From: JARRNE01 sp963824085
GTDB taxonomy: Bacteria; Pseudomonadota; Gammaproteobacteria; Chromatiales; Chromatiaceae
Direction of reading: 5' to 3'
Assembly: GCA_963824085.1 (NCBI GenBank)
Contig: CAWGNT010000015.1
Coordinates: 496,001 to 560,000, forward strand
Length of the DNA stretch: 64,000 nucleotides
Position numbers and translations under genes: made by a program
Shown: positions 30,664 through 39,268 of the stretch, in pieces
How positions within the stretch are numbered: the stretch's first letter is position 1
Layout of the letters: the number at the start of each line of letters is the position of its first letter
Notes under the pieces: generated by a model
Database searches by the model: none
Told to the model about the DNA's origin: nothing
The model's input: the letters and a program-made list of their open reading frames with translations, nothing else

Positions 30664-33267
30664 TCAGAGGTCCCAGCGCTTCCAGAATTGCCACCAGGGC
30701 GTCTCGGACGGCGCAGGTGTCACCTCGGGACGTGCCTTCGCCGGGGCGCTGCTCCTGCCGTTCGTTTCGCTCGTTCCGCCGCGATGAGATGACAAATAGA
30801 TATCCCCGCTCGGGTCGACGCGGTAGATATCGGACATCGCGACCTTGCTCGCTGTCTCGGCCTTGCGGACCTCCGCGGGCGCACTTCTCCCTTGATCCTC
30901 CATCACTGCAAAAGGAGTGCTCTGGGCCGGAGTTAGGTAGATCTCGCCTTTGGGGTTTACCCGGTAACTATCTGAAGTAGCACCCAGGCCAGAGCGGCCC
31001 GTCATTCCCGCAGGCACTGAAACGAAATAGATCTCACCGGCTAAGCTCACCCCGTAATAGCCGGATGTGTCACCTGATCCGGACCCGTGGGCTTGGCCCT
31101 GAGACAGGTAAATGCGACCGCCGGGACCCACCCGATACGTATCTGATGTTACTTTCATGCCGGTACCGGGCGCCGTCTCGCTAGGCGCAGACGAGAAACG
31201 GATCTCTCCTGCCGGACTCACCCGGAAATAGCCAGACGCTGCGACTGTCTCGGACTTGCGAGTGACCGATCGAGACAGATAAATGCTGCCCGCGGGACCC
31301 ACCCGATAAGTATCCGACGTAGCATCCAGACCGACCCTGCCAGTCATGCCGGAGGGCGCGGACGCGAAATAGATTTCCCCAGCCGGACCCACCTGATAAA
31401 TGCCCGACACGCTCGGTTTCTCGCCCTTGCGGCCCTTTGCCGACGACAGGTAAATCTCTCCGCCGGGACTCACCTGGTAACTGTCTGACGTGGCTTCCAG
31501 ACCGGCCTTGCCTGTCATTCCGGCGCGTGCGGAGGAAAAGTAGACCTTCCCGCGCGGACTTACCCGGTAAGTGCCTGACCCGCTCGCCTTCTCGCCCTTG
31601 TGGCCCTTTGGCGATGACAGGTAAATCTCTCCGCCGGGGCTCACCTGGTAACTGTCTGACGTGGCTTCCAGACCGGCCTTGCCAGTCATTCCAGCGGGCG
31701 CCGACGCGAAGTAGATTTCCCCGGCCGCACTTACCCGATAAATGCCTGACACGCTCGCCTTCTCGCCCTTGTGGCCCTTTGCCGACGACAGGTAAATCTC
31801 TCCGCCGGGGCTCACCTGGTAACTGTCTGACGTAGCTTCCAGGCCGGCCTTGCCTGTCATTCCGGCGGGTGCGGAGGAAAAATAGACCTTGCCGCCCGGA
31901 GTTACCCGGTAAGTGCCCGACCCGCTCGCCTTCTCTGCCTTGCTGGCCTGGGCCTTAGAGAGGTAAATCTGAGCGCTTGGACTCACCCGGTACGCATCTG
32001 ACTTTGCTTGCATGCTGGCGAGGTGCGTCGCTTCCGCCGGTGTCGAAGAGAAATAGATCTTCCCCGTGGGGCTGACGCGGTAACATCCCCGGACCCCTTT
32101 GGCCTCAGACTTTGGGCCTTGAGGCCGCGTTACGTAGATCTCACCGCTGAGGCTCACACGATAGGCGTCAGATGTGGCATCCAGACGGGACAGGCCCGTC
32201 ATTCCGGCGGGCGCCGCGGAAAAATAGATCTCACCCGCCGAGCTCACCCGGTAGTAGCCGGCCGCACCATCTGTTTCTGGCTTGCGCGCGTGCGCATGAG
32301 ATAGATAAATCTGACCGTTAGGGCTCACCCGATACGAATCAGAGATTGTCTCAATGCGGGCGGAGCGCATCGTTTTGGACGGCGCCGAATCGAAATAGAT
32401 CTTGCCACTCGGACTCACGCGGTAAGTGCCCGAAACGCGGCCCGCCTTTGCTTTCGGGCGTTCCACCGAGGCTAGGAATATCTCCCCGCCAGTGCTCACA
32501 CGATAGGCGTCAGATACGGCATCCAGACCGGACAGGCCTGTCGTCCCGGCGGGTACGGCGAAAAAATAGATCTCACCGGCCGAGCTCACCCGGTAGTAGC
32601 CCGCCGCACCGCCTGCTTCCGACTTGCGGGCTGGGGCCGGAGATAGGTGAATTCGGCCGCCAGGGCTCACCCGGAAGGAATCAGACACCACATCCGTAAC
32701 GTGGGGCGGTGTGACTTTGGCTGGGGCCGTGGAGAAGTAGATCTCCCCGGCTGGATTCACCCGGTAGGTGCCGGACGCGCCGTCCGTTTCCTGCATCCTC
32801 TCCGGGCTGGGCATGCCGACCACAGCTCCGGGCTCTGTCCGTTCGCCTTGCGCCGCATATGGAGACACCTCACCCCGACCGCTGCCCGGACCCGCGTCCG
32901 ATTCGCCGCCCGTCTTCGGCACCGCGGAGAAGCTGCTGACCCCCCCTACGCCGGACGGCGTCAAGACCCAGCGACCAGCCCTATTCTGTCTCCATATCCA
33001 CCTTCCTGGAATCCTCGATTTGTGCTCTGCGGCGTACCGGCCCAAAACGGGACCTAAGTGATCGCTGCTTGTGGCGTAGCCAGGACCATAGGTCATCGGG
33101 TTCACCCATCGATTGCCCAGGGTCGGGCCACCGCGCGGATACTGAGCGCTGGATTCGCCGCGAGGCGCTCCCGGATAGGGGGCTTGTGCATACGCGAGCC
33201 CCACACAAAACGCGTTGAACACAAGTAACCCCAGTGTGCAACGGGTGCGAATCTCGCAAAGTTTCAT
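30664..33267 (-). CDS. Large secreted protein with 23 alternating YRVxPxGEIYxS repeats
   Basis: An 867-residue protein with a signal peptide (LGLLVFNAFCVGLAYAQA). A 140-residue Gly/Pro-rich region follows. Twenty-one units then alternate strictly between 30 and 27 residues (residues 167-766), then two looser ones and a tail ending PWWQFWKRWDL. The 30-mers follow YRVSPAGEIYFSSAPAGMTG plus a linker ending ATSD; the 27-mers follow YRVSPGGEIYLSSAKG plus a Lys/Ser/Gly linker. Units 11-16 are almost identical, also in DNA, so the array has expanded recently. Repeats lack Cys. I do not recognise the family. Each unit looks like a beta-hairpin, so a fibrous or propeller-like surface protein is plausible. 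It is convergent with the xox operon. The ATG at 33267 has AGGAGGAG. Confidence 0.85.
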   Translation of the reverse strand: MKLCEIRTRCTLGLLVFNAFCVGLAYAQAPYPGAPRGESSAQYPRGGPTLGNRWVNPMTYGPGYATSSDHLGPVLGRYAAEHKSRIPGRWIWRQNRAGRWVLTPSGVGGVSSFSAVPKTGGESDAGPGSGRGEVSPYAAQGERTEPGAVVGMPSPERMQETDGASGTYRVNPAGEIYFSTAPAKVTPPHVTDVVSDSFRVSPGGRIHLSPAPARKSEAGGAAGYYRVSSAGEIYFFAVPAGTTGLSGLDAVSDAYRVSTGGEIFLASVERPKAKAGRVSGTYRVSPSGKIYFDSAPSKTMRSARIETISDSYRVSPNGQIYLSHAHARKPETDGAAGYYRVSSAGEIYFSAAPAGMTGLSRLDATSDAYRVSLSGEIYVTRPQGPKSEAKGVRGCYRVSPTGKIYFSSTPAEATHLASMQAKSDAYRVSPSAQIYLSKAQASKAEKASGSGTYRVTPGGKVYFSSAPAGMTGKAGLEATSDSYQVSPGGEIYLSSAKGHKGEKASVSGIYRVSAAGEIYFASAPAGMTGKAGLEATSDSYQVSPGGEIYLSSPKGHKGEKASGSGTYRVSPRGKVYFSSARAGMTGKAGLEATSDSYQVSPGGEIYLSSAKGRKGEKPSVSGIYQVGPAGEIYFASAPSGMTGRVGLDATSDTYRVGPAGSIYLSRSVTRKSETVAASGYFRVSPAGEIRFSSAPSETAPGTGMKVTSDTYRVGPGGRIYLSQGQAHGSGSGDTSGYYGVSLAGEIYFVSVPAGMTGRSGLGATSDSYRVNPKGEIYLTPAQSTPFAVMEDQGRSAPAEVRKAETASKVAMSDIYRVDPSGDIYLSSHRGGTSETNGRSSAPAKARPEVTPAPSETPWWQFWKRWDL
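30828..32769 (-). repeat. Coding tandem repeat array of 171-bp super-units
   Basis: One 30-residue plus one 27-residue unit make a 57-residue, 171-bp super-repeat. The stretch from about 31430 to 31900 contains three nearly identical super-units. The outer copies have diverged, which dates them as older. Confidence 0.85.
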
Positions 33268-34186
33268 AATCACTCCTCCTAGTGCTTCGTCCCAACTCAT
33301 TGATTAGATTTGTGTGCTTCCCGGCTCTGACGCCCCCGCGCGGATTCATCGTACCCGGTAGCTCTCGGATGTCCGCGGTCATGAGACCAGGACCGACAGC
33401 AACCGGACGTGGGGGCTCCGCGACAACAATGCGAGGCAAATCAAGGGCACTTACGTTGGGGCCGCAGCCACAGGTCGAGGACCGTATGCGACAACAGACC
33501 ACGCCGGGTCCCGTGTGCATTGCCGGATCTGCCCACTCGACTGGTCCCCTCCCGTGAGAGAGCCGCAGGCGGCGCGCGGGTGACAATACAGGGATGACTG
33601 GTGCAGCAAAGCGCGTTCGGAAGGTTGACACCTTCCATGTGCGCTCATCCCGCGCTTTCGACAGTCCTTCGTCGACCCTTTGGAAACCACAGTCTTCGAC
33701 ACAGTCCAAGCAGCACCGGCGACGTGCAGCGGACTCAATGCGGTAGTTTCCATGCGCTCGCCACAAGGAGTGTAGTCGAAGTAGCCGACAATACCGATTG
33801 AGTTTGGATGGTCACTGGCTGCGGCCGGAACCGACACCACTATCCGCATATCGCCTGGAGGGGTCTCTTTCACAGGAGTGGCACACGCACCACAAACGGC
33901 GGCGGCTCAGCCTCCACCAGACCCTGTGTCGGAATTTCCACGTAGACGACTAAGTACAATTACCAAGTGTGATTGTCGGAAATGCGTCTAGCCTCCTTCA
34001 ATAAGCGCTTCCCGCAACCGGGATTCGTGAGACGGTCGTTTTTAGACATTGTCAGTGTGGGCGGCCCTGATGACGGCGGGGGCCGTCGGGTCAGACTTCA
34101 AGACCGATCGCAACTTGCCCAATCAACGCGTACTGCGCCCGACGGTGCTGTCCCGTGCGGGCAGCGGGGCGTTATGAAGGTGCGAG
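33268..34186. other. Long divergent intergenic region
   Basis: About 920 bp between the divergent repeat-protein and hydrolase genes. Short frames exist but none has a ribosome site with conserved-looking composition. No repeat element, tRNA or sigma54-type promoter with the right spacing was found by eye. It may hold promoters or a small RNA that cannot be recognised here. Confidence 0.4.
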
Positions 34187-35308
34187 ATGAAAAGCATTCT
34201 GCATAGCTTTCTCCCCGTGACCTGGCTCCTTATAGGGGCCACCGGAATGCCCCTGTCAGAGGCAAATGCTGAGCCGAGTGCGGCACGGATCACCGTGCTC
34301 TACGACGCCTTCGGTAAGACAGCGGACATGCAGAAGGACTGGGGTTTCGCCGCCTTTATCGAGTACGGCGGCAAACGCATCCTGTTCGACACGGGCAACA
34401 ACGCCGAGATCTTCGCGCACAACGTGAAGGCCAAGGGGATGGACCTCACCAAGCTCGACTTCGTGGTCGTCTCCCACCGCCATGGCGATCATACGAGTGG
34501 CTTGAACTATCTGATGACGGTCAATCCCGGCGTGAAGATCTATGTGCCCAAAGAGAACTTCGGCGTCTTCGGTGCCGCCCTCCCAGGCACCTTTTACAAG
34601 CGCGACGAGTCGCTGCCTCCCGAGATGCGCTATTTCGACGGGAAGCCGCCTCAGAGGCTGCGTTTCGGGACCCCCTGGCCGCAAGCCAACTTCACCTGGG
34701 TGACCAAGACGACAGAGGTAGCGCCCGGCTTCCATCTGATCCTGTTGAAGGGACCCTGGGGTGTCGATCTGGATGTGATGGAGATTTCGCTCGCGATCGA
34801 TACCCCCGATGGCACGGTCCTGGTCGTTGGGTGCAGTCACCCTACCATCGAGAAGGTCGTCAAGACCGCCAAGGCGCTGACCAACAAGCCGATCCATCTG
34901 GTCGTCGGCGGCACCCACCTGCTCCCGGCGAAACCCGATGAGATCCACCGGATTGCGAGGGCGCTGCGTGACGACTTGAAGGTGGAGTGGATCGCGCCGG
35001 TGCACTGCACCGGAGAACCGGCCTTCGCCATTCTGAAGGAGACCTTCGGCGATCGCTACGTCTACGCCGGACTCGGCTCGACAGTGACGTTCGGCCCCAC
35101 AATAGAGACGGTGGCCGAAGCCGGACAGCCGCAGATGCATGCAATGGATGAGCAAGACCTGCTCAACTACAGAGCGCTGCTGGCGCAAAGCCACGACAAC
35201 CCGCACAAGCTGCTGGCTCACGACGAGCACGCAGGGCACGAGCTTGGGCTGGCCGCTGGTCATACCACGGGAGCACCGTTTGCTGATTACGCTGCAGAGA
35301 TGCGTTGA
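34187..35308 (+). CDS. Exported metallo-beta-lactamase-fold hydrolase
   Basis: A 373-residue protein with a signal peptide ending near ANA. The metal site is VVVSHRHGDHTSGLNYL (about residue 100), with later ligands in VVGCSHPTIEKVV and PVHCTGEPAF. The arrangement resembles the COG1237 group, which includes a putative dihydropterin-ribofuranosyl-aminobenzene phosphate synthase of archaea. That role is cytoplasmic, so an exported version probably does something else. The last 60 residues are His-rich (HDNPHKLLAHDEHAGHE), possibly metal-binding. It stands alone between the repeat-protein gene and the ABC cluster. Confidence 0.75.
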   Translation: MKSILHSFLPVTWLLIGATGMPLSEANAEPSAARITVLYDAFGKTADMQKDWGFAAFIEYGGKRILFDTGNNAEIFAHNVKAKGMDLTKLDFVVVSHRHGDHTSGLNYLMTVNPGVKIYVPKENFGVFGAALPGTFYKRDESLPPEMRYFDGKPPQRLRFGTPWPQANFTWVTKTTEVAPGFHLILLKGPWGVDLDVMEISLAIDTPDGTVLVVGCSHPTIEKVVKTAKALTNKPIHLVVGGTHLLPAKPDEIHRIARALRDDLKVEWIAPVHCTGEPAFAILKETFGDRYVYAGLGSTVTFGPTIETVAEAGQPQMHAMDEQDLLNYRALLAQSHDNPHKLLAHDEHAGHELGLAAGHTTGAPFADYAAEMR

Positions 35309-35930
35309 CCAGTTGACGGCCAGCCGTGACGACAAAGGCCGGGAAGGCTTCGCCCCATCCCATTTCTCCAAGCAACGGGTCCGACTCGCCATAGGGCGGG
35401 TCGGACCGATCACTCCAAAAAGGACGATTAGCTCTATTCCTCAGCTGTGGCCAGGGATCGGGTACGGGCCGTCGAGACACGCCGTAAATACGTTCCATGC
35501 AGGCTCCACGGCGCCCTCTCTGGCGCCGAGGGTTCCGCCGCCCCACACCCGACCCCCGTCTTAGTTTTTAGCTGAGCCACGACGCGAATCGCCAAAAAAA
35601 GGGCATGGGGCATCCGGTATTTGCAGCGGACAGCCCCTTGCCGTGAACTCGGGACGTCCCTGAGGCCCCTTGCTTTGCCAGAACAAGCCCGCCGTAGCGC
35701 ACCCCCCGCGACTGGTGACAAGCATCCCAGCTCACCCATGACGAACGGCGGTGGGAGGACGGAGGACCTGATTACCGACCTATCGAAGATCGCGGGTTTG
35801 TCCGTCGCGCCGACATGCTCGGTCGTCGCCTACCAAAAAATTTCCGCCAGCGCAGTCAGGTTATTGAAACGGGGGGAGTTGAATGCGCCGCGGGTCTCCG
35901 CGAGGCGCGACTGCCCGATGCTCAGAACCA
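35309..35930. other. Convergent intergenic region with element B2
   Basis: Contains the family B element at 35423-35591. The remaining ~330 bp to the next gene shows no supported feature. Confidence 0.5.
35423..35591 (-). mobile_element. Family B MITE-like element, copy B2
   Basis: A 169-bp copy in inverse orientation. Its right part is nearly identical to the left part of copy B5 (GCGTCGTGGCTCAGCT). Flanks CCAAAAAG (35415-35422) and CCAAAAAA (35592-35599) agree at 7 of 8 positions, consistent with an old target duplication, though A-rich sequence weakens this. Confidence 0.75.
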
Positions 35931-36578
35931 TTAATCGAGGTACTCGGCAATAGTCCGGGCGAGAAAACCCAGTCGTTGCTCCACCGCCACCGGGCGAAGA
36001 CAGAGGTAGTTGATCGACTTCTCGCGGTCATCAAAGACACGCTGCTCCAGCTCCAGCCTCTTTCTGAGCTCGGCCAGTTGCTGCGCGGCGCCCGGACTCG
36101 GATCTTGCTCCAAGCGAACCATCTGGTCCAACTCATCGCCTAAGGCGTCAGCCCGCCTCGCCTGGTCCCGGGAGTAGCGCTTAACCCCCTCGATCAGCAT
36201 GTCCCGATCGTCATTCAGCTGCTCCAACACCCCCGCGAACACCAGGGTGAGCATGCGGTTCTTGTCCTCCGGTTTCTGCTCCGCGGCGAAGGACGCGACG
36301 GCAGCCTTCGCTCCCTCCTCGGAGAACTTGGGCGACGAGATCTGCTTGACGAGTGCAGCCACTGCCGGCACGTTCTGCCAACTTTGCTTGAGCCCCTCGA
36401 CGGACGGCCCATCCCACACGACGGCGGCGGAGATCTCGGGAACCAGCGCCTGCTCGCAGGGCCAGTCGGGATCCTCACCGGCCGTCTCCCGTGCCCCCTG
36501 AGGCACTTCGTCCGCGGCCGCCGCGAGAGTCAGATTGGATACCAATAGAACGGCGAGAATGATCCTTGGCGCAGTCAC
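35931..36578 (-). CDS. Exported protein of the PQQ/lanthanide ABC cluster
   Basis: A 215-residue protein with a signal peptide ending near AAA. The mature part is largely charged and helical, with a predicted coiled segment (LAELRKRLELEQRVFDDREKSINYLC). Two cysteines, WPCEQ near the mature N-terminus and YLCLRP near the C-terminus, could form a disulfide. It is last in the order binding protein, propeller, ATPase, permease, this gene. The same order is seen in the lanthanide-uptake (lut) cluster of Methylorubrum, where an exported protein of unknown function follows the transporter. Confidence 0.7.
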   Translation of the reverse strand: MTAPRIILAVLLVSNLTLAAAADEVPQGARETAGEDPDWPCEQALVPEISAAVVWDGPSVEGLKQSWQNVPAVAALVKQISSPKFSEEGAKAAVASFAAEQKPEDKNRMLTLVFAGVLEQLNDDRDMLIEGVKRYSRDQARRADALGDELDQMVRLEQDPSPGAAQQLAELRKRLELEQRVFDDREKSINYLCLRPVAVEQRLGFLARTIAEYLD

Positions 36579-36621
36579 TTTATCTTACTCCGAGTCGAAC
36601 AGTCGAGGTGAGATAGGGCGG

Positions 36622-37425
36622 TCAGGTACCCTGCTTACGGGTCATCATCCCTCGCCCCGGGTCGTACCCGTAGAGTGCAGCCCCGAGAAAAAGCGTCAGT
36701 GCGGCCGCCACTCCCGCGAGCGCAGTCCAGTTCGTTTGCCCGTACAGGGAGAAACGGACCAGCTCGACCGCCCAGGTGAACGGATTGAAGCGACAGATCT
36801 CGTAGAGCACGACGCTTGAATCGCGAATCCGCCACAAGGGATAAAGGGCGGACGAGGCGAAGAACATCGGGAAGATGACGAAATTCATCACCCCCGCGAA
36901 GTTCTCCAGCTGACGGATAAACGACGACAGAAAGAGTCCCAGGGCCCCCAGCATAAGACCCGATAACAAGAGCGAGGGCAGCGCGAAGAGATAGCCCATC
37001 GGAGGCGGCTGGACGTCCCAGAACCAGGCGATGGCGAGGAAGACGTAAACCTGGGTGATGGCGACCAGCGCCCCGGCGATCAGCTTGCTAAAGAGCAGAT
37101 ACCAACGTGGGAACGGGCTCACCATCAGCAGCCTCATGCTCCCCATTTCCCGGTCGTAGACCATCGAGAGGGAGCTTTGCATCCCGCTGAACAGGAGGAT
37201 CATGGCCGCTAGTCCGGGCACGATGTACTCCTCATAGAGGATGTAGGTGTCGTACGGGGGGATGATGGAGACCCCCAAGATCGAGCGAAAACCCGCCGCA
37301 AAGATGAACAGCCACACCAGCGGGCGCACGAGGGATCCGAAGAATCGCTCGCGCTGGTGGACAAAACGCAGCCCCTCCCGCACCAGGATGCCCGCGAGGC
37401 AACCAACGTACTGGCCCGGCGTCAC
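36622..37425 (-). CDS. lutF: ABC-2 type permease of the PQQ/lanthanide ABC system (LutF-like)
   Basis: A 267-residue integral membrane protein with six predicted membrane segments, starting PLVWLFIFAAGFRSILG. It belongs to the ABC-2 (DrrB-like) group associated with PQQ-dependent alcohol dehydrogenases. The start is a GTG at 37425 overlapping the ATPase stop (GTGA). In Methylorubrum the equivalent transporter is needed for lanthanide uptake into the cytoplasm. The ABC-2 fold is more often used for export, so direction is unproven here. Confidence 0.8.
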   Translation of the reverse strand: MTPGQYVGCLAGILVREGLRFVHQRERFFGSLVRPLVWLFIFAAGFRSILGVSIIPPYDTYILYEEYIVPGLAAMILLFSGMQSSLSMVYDREMGSMRLLMVSPFPRWYLLFSKLIAGALVAITQVYVFLAIAWFWDVQPPPMGYLFALPSLLLSGLMLGALGLFLSSFIRQLENFAGVMNFVIFPMFFASSALYPLWRIRDSSVVLYEICRFNPFTWAVELVRFSLYGQTNWTALAGVAAALTLFLGAALYGYDPGRGMMTRKQGT

Positions 37426-38177
37426 ACCTGGGCTCCGCCGGTCAGTGAGCTGAACGCCTGATGCACGGACTCACTCGCGGTCTCGGCCATAATCTGACTC
37501 GCCGTTCCCTGTGCTCGCACGCAGCCCTGATGGATCACCACCACGGCGTCGTCGGGCCGCACCTCGTCCACCAGATGAGTCGCCCACAGGACCCCTATCC
37601 GGTCTCTGTCGCAGCTCTCGCGCACCTGGCGAAGGATCGATTGACGGCTGTGGATGTCCAACCCGACCGTGGGCTCGTCCGCGAGCAGCAGACGCGGGCG
37701 GTGCAGGAAGGCGCGCGCAAGCTCGAGCCGCCGACGCTGTCCTCCGCTCAATTGGCGGACCTTGTCGTCCGCCCGTTCCTCCAGCCCGATGTTCTGTAAG
37801 GTCTCCTGGATCTTGGCTCGCATCGGTCGTTGGGGGAGGCCGTGCAAGGCGCAGTAGTACCTCAGGTTCTGACGCACGGTCAGATCCAGGTCCAGAGTAG
37901 GTTGCTGAAACACGACGCCAAGATACGAGAGCGCCCGGCGGCCGTGCTTTCGCACGTCATTGCCGAAGATGCGGATGCTTCCGGAACGACTGAGAAATAG
38001 CCGGGTAATAAGGGAAAAAAGGGTGGTCTTACCCGCCCCATTGAGACCCAGAAGGACGCAAAAGCGGCCCTCCGGAACCGAGAAAGAGACATCCTCCAGA
38101 ACTGGCCGCCGCGGATAGGCGAAGTCGACTCCCTCGACCTCGAGGGCCACGGGACCCGAAGCCTGCGCTCGCGTCAT
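37422..38177 (-). CDS. lutE: ABC transporter ATP-binding protein (LutE-like)
   Basis: A 251-residue ATPase with Walker A LLGLNGAGKTTLFS, the signature QLSGGQRRRLELARAFLHRPRLLLADEPTVGLD (C-loop and Walker B) and the switch His in LWATHLVDEV. The ATG at 38177 overlaps the propeller-gene stop (ATGA), and its own stop overlaps the permease start. It powers the adjacent permease. Confidence 0.88.
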   Translation of the reverse strand: MTRAQASGPVALEVEGVDFAYPRRPVLEDVSFSVPEGRFCVLLGLNGAGKTTLFSLITRLFLSRSGSIRIFGNDVRKHGRRALSYLGVVFQQPTLDLDLTVRQNLRYYCALHGLPQRPMRAKIQETLQNIGLEERADDKVRQLSGGQRRRLELARAFLHRPRLLLADEPTVGLDIHSRQSILRQVRESCDRDRIGVLWATHLVDEVRPDDAVVVIHQGCVRAQGTASQIMAETASESVHQAFSSLTGGAQV

Positions 38178-39241
38178 GGGGCGACGACGACCCCCCACGG
38201 CAGGCGGCCAACCGGGATGGACTTGATTGCCCGCAGGCGCCCGACATCGATCACGGACATGTCGTTGCTGACCCCATTGGTGGTAAACAAGAGCTTCTCA
38301 TCGGGCGAGAAGGCGAGGTTCCAGACCCGCTGCCCCACGAGGATGTACTTCTCCACCCGGAAGCTTGTGGCGTCGATGGCGGCGACCCGGGCGGCCGGCC
38401 CCAAGGCCACGAAGGCACGCTTGCCGTCTGAGCTGATCCGGATGCCCACCGGCTGGATCGATTCGCTTCGCAGCCCCGGGATCTCGAAGCCGATCTTCTT
38501 GATGATCTGCTTTGAAGGGACGTCGATCACGCTGACCGTACCGCCGATCTCCGACGACACCCAGACCTGTTTGCCGTCGGGGGTAAACTGGGCGACCCGG
38601 GGCCGCTGGTCCACCAAGACATTGGCCTCGACCGCACGCGTCTTGAGGTCGATGAAGTGGGCCATGTTGGTGGTCTCTGACGTATTGACCAGCCACTTGC
38701 CGTCCGGACTGAGACCGAGCCCCTCGGGCTCCACGCCGACCTGGACCTCCGTCACCCTGGTCCCCTTTTTCACATCGATGACGGTGACCATGTTGTCGTC
38801 TTCATTCGCGACGTACAGGAAGCGCCCATCCGGCCCGAGCGCCAGGAGCTCCGGGTCCGGGCCCGACGGTAGGGTGCGAGCGACCTTGAGCGTTGCCAAA
38901 TCCAGCGCCTCGATGTGGTCGGCGTCACTGGTGCAGATGAAGAGCTCTTTGCCGTCCTTGCTGAGGACGATCCCGCGCGGGCGCGCGCCTACCGTGACCT
39001 TGGCCGTGACCTCGAAAGTCGCCCCATCCACCACTGTGATCTCGTTGTCCTTCTCGCTGGAGATATAGATGGCGTAGCCGTGAGCGGCGGGGACAGCAGA
39101 CGTCCAGACCGCGAAGGCAGCCAGCAGTCCCTTGGCAGCACGCGTCGGCGTGCGCAACAGGGCTGTCAGCCTCAGGCCTTCAGCCCCCAGACGCCCACGG
39201 CTGAACCCCGTAAGAACTTGTTTCACTAAGAAGAACACCAT
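38174..39241 (-). CDS. lutB: YVTN-type beta-propeller protein of the PQQ/lanthanide ABC cluster (LutB-like)
   Basis: A 355-residue exported protein. An unusually long N-terminal region (~55 residues) with a hydrophobic core (LLAAFAVWTSAVPAAHG) precedes seven-bladed propeller repeats of the form VxVIDVxxxxVxxxIxVGxxPxGLxxSPDGK. Such proteins accompany PQQ dehydrogenase ABC systems; in the lut cluster the equivalent is exported and binds in the periplasm. The gap to the binding-protein gene is 27 bp. Confidence 0.82.
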   Translation of the reverse strand: MVFFLVKQVLTGFSRGRLGAEGLRLTALLRTPTRAAKGLLAAFAVWTSAVPAAHGYAIYISSEKDNEITVVDGATFEVTAKVTVGARPRGIVLSKDGKELFICTSDADHIEALDLATLKVARTLPSGPDPELLALGPDGRFLYVANEDDNMVTVIDVKKGTRVTEVQVGVEPEGLGLSPDGKWLVNTSETTNMAHFIDLKTRAVEANVLVDQRPRVAQFTPDGKQVWVSSEIGGTVSVIDVPSKQIIKKIGFEIPGLRSESIQPVGIRISSDGKRAFVALGPAARVAAIDATSFRVEKYILVGQRVWNLAFSPDEKLLFTTNGVSNDMSVIDVGRLRAIKSIPVGRLPWGVVVAP

Positions 39242-39268
39242 AATGTTTGACTTGATTGACGCGCTCGC

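Noticed and set aside
30828..32769. Regular repeats resembling a CRISPR or satellite array
   Set aside because: The repeats are in frame, encode the YRV-GEIY units of one open reading frame with signal peptide and ribosome site, and have no unique spacers.
33268..34186. Small open frames (for example at 33601-33801) as genes
   Set aside because: No ribosome binding site, no domain-like composition, and overlapping frames on both strands are equally open.
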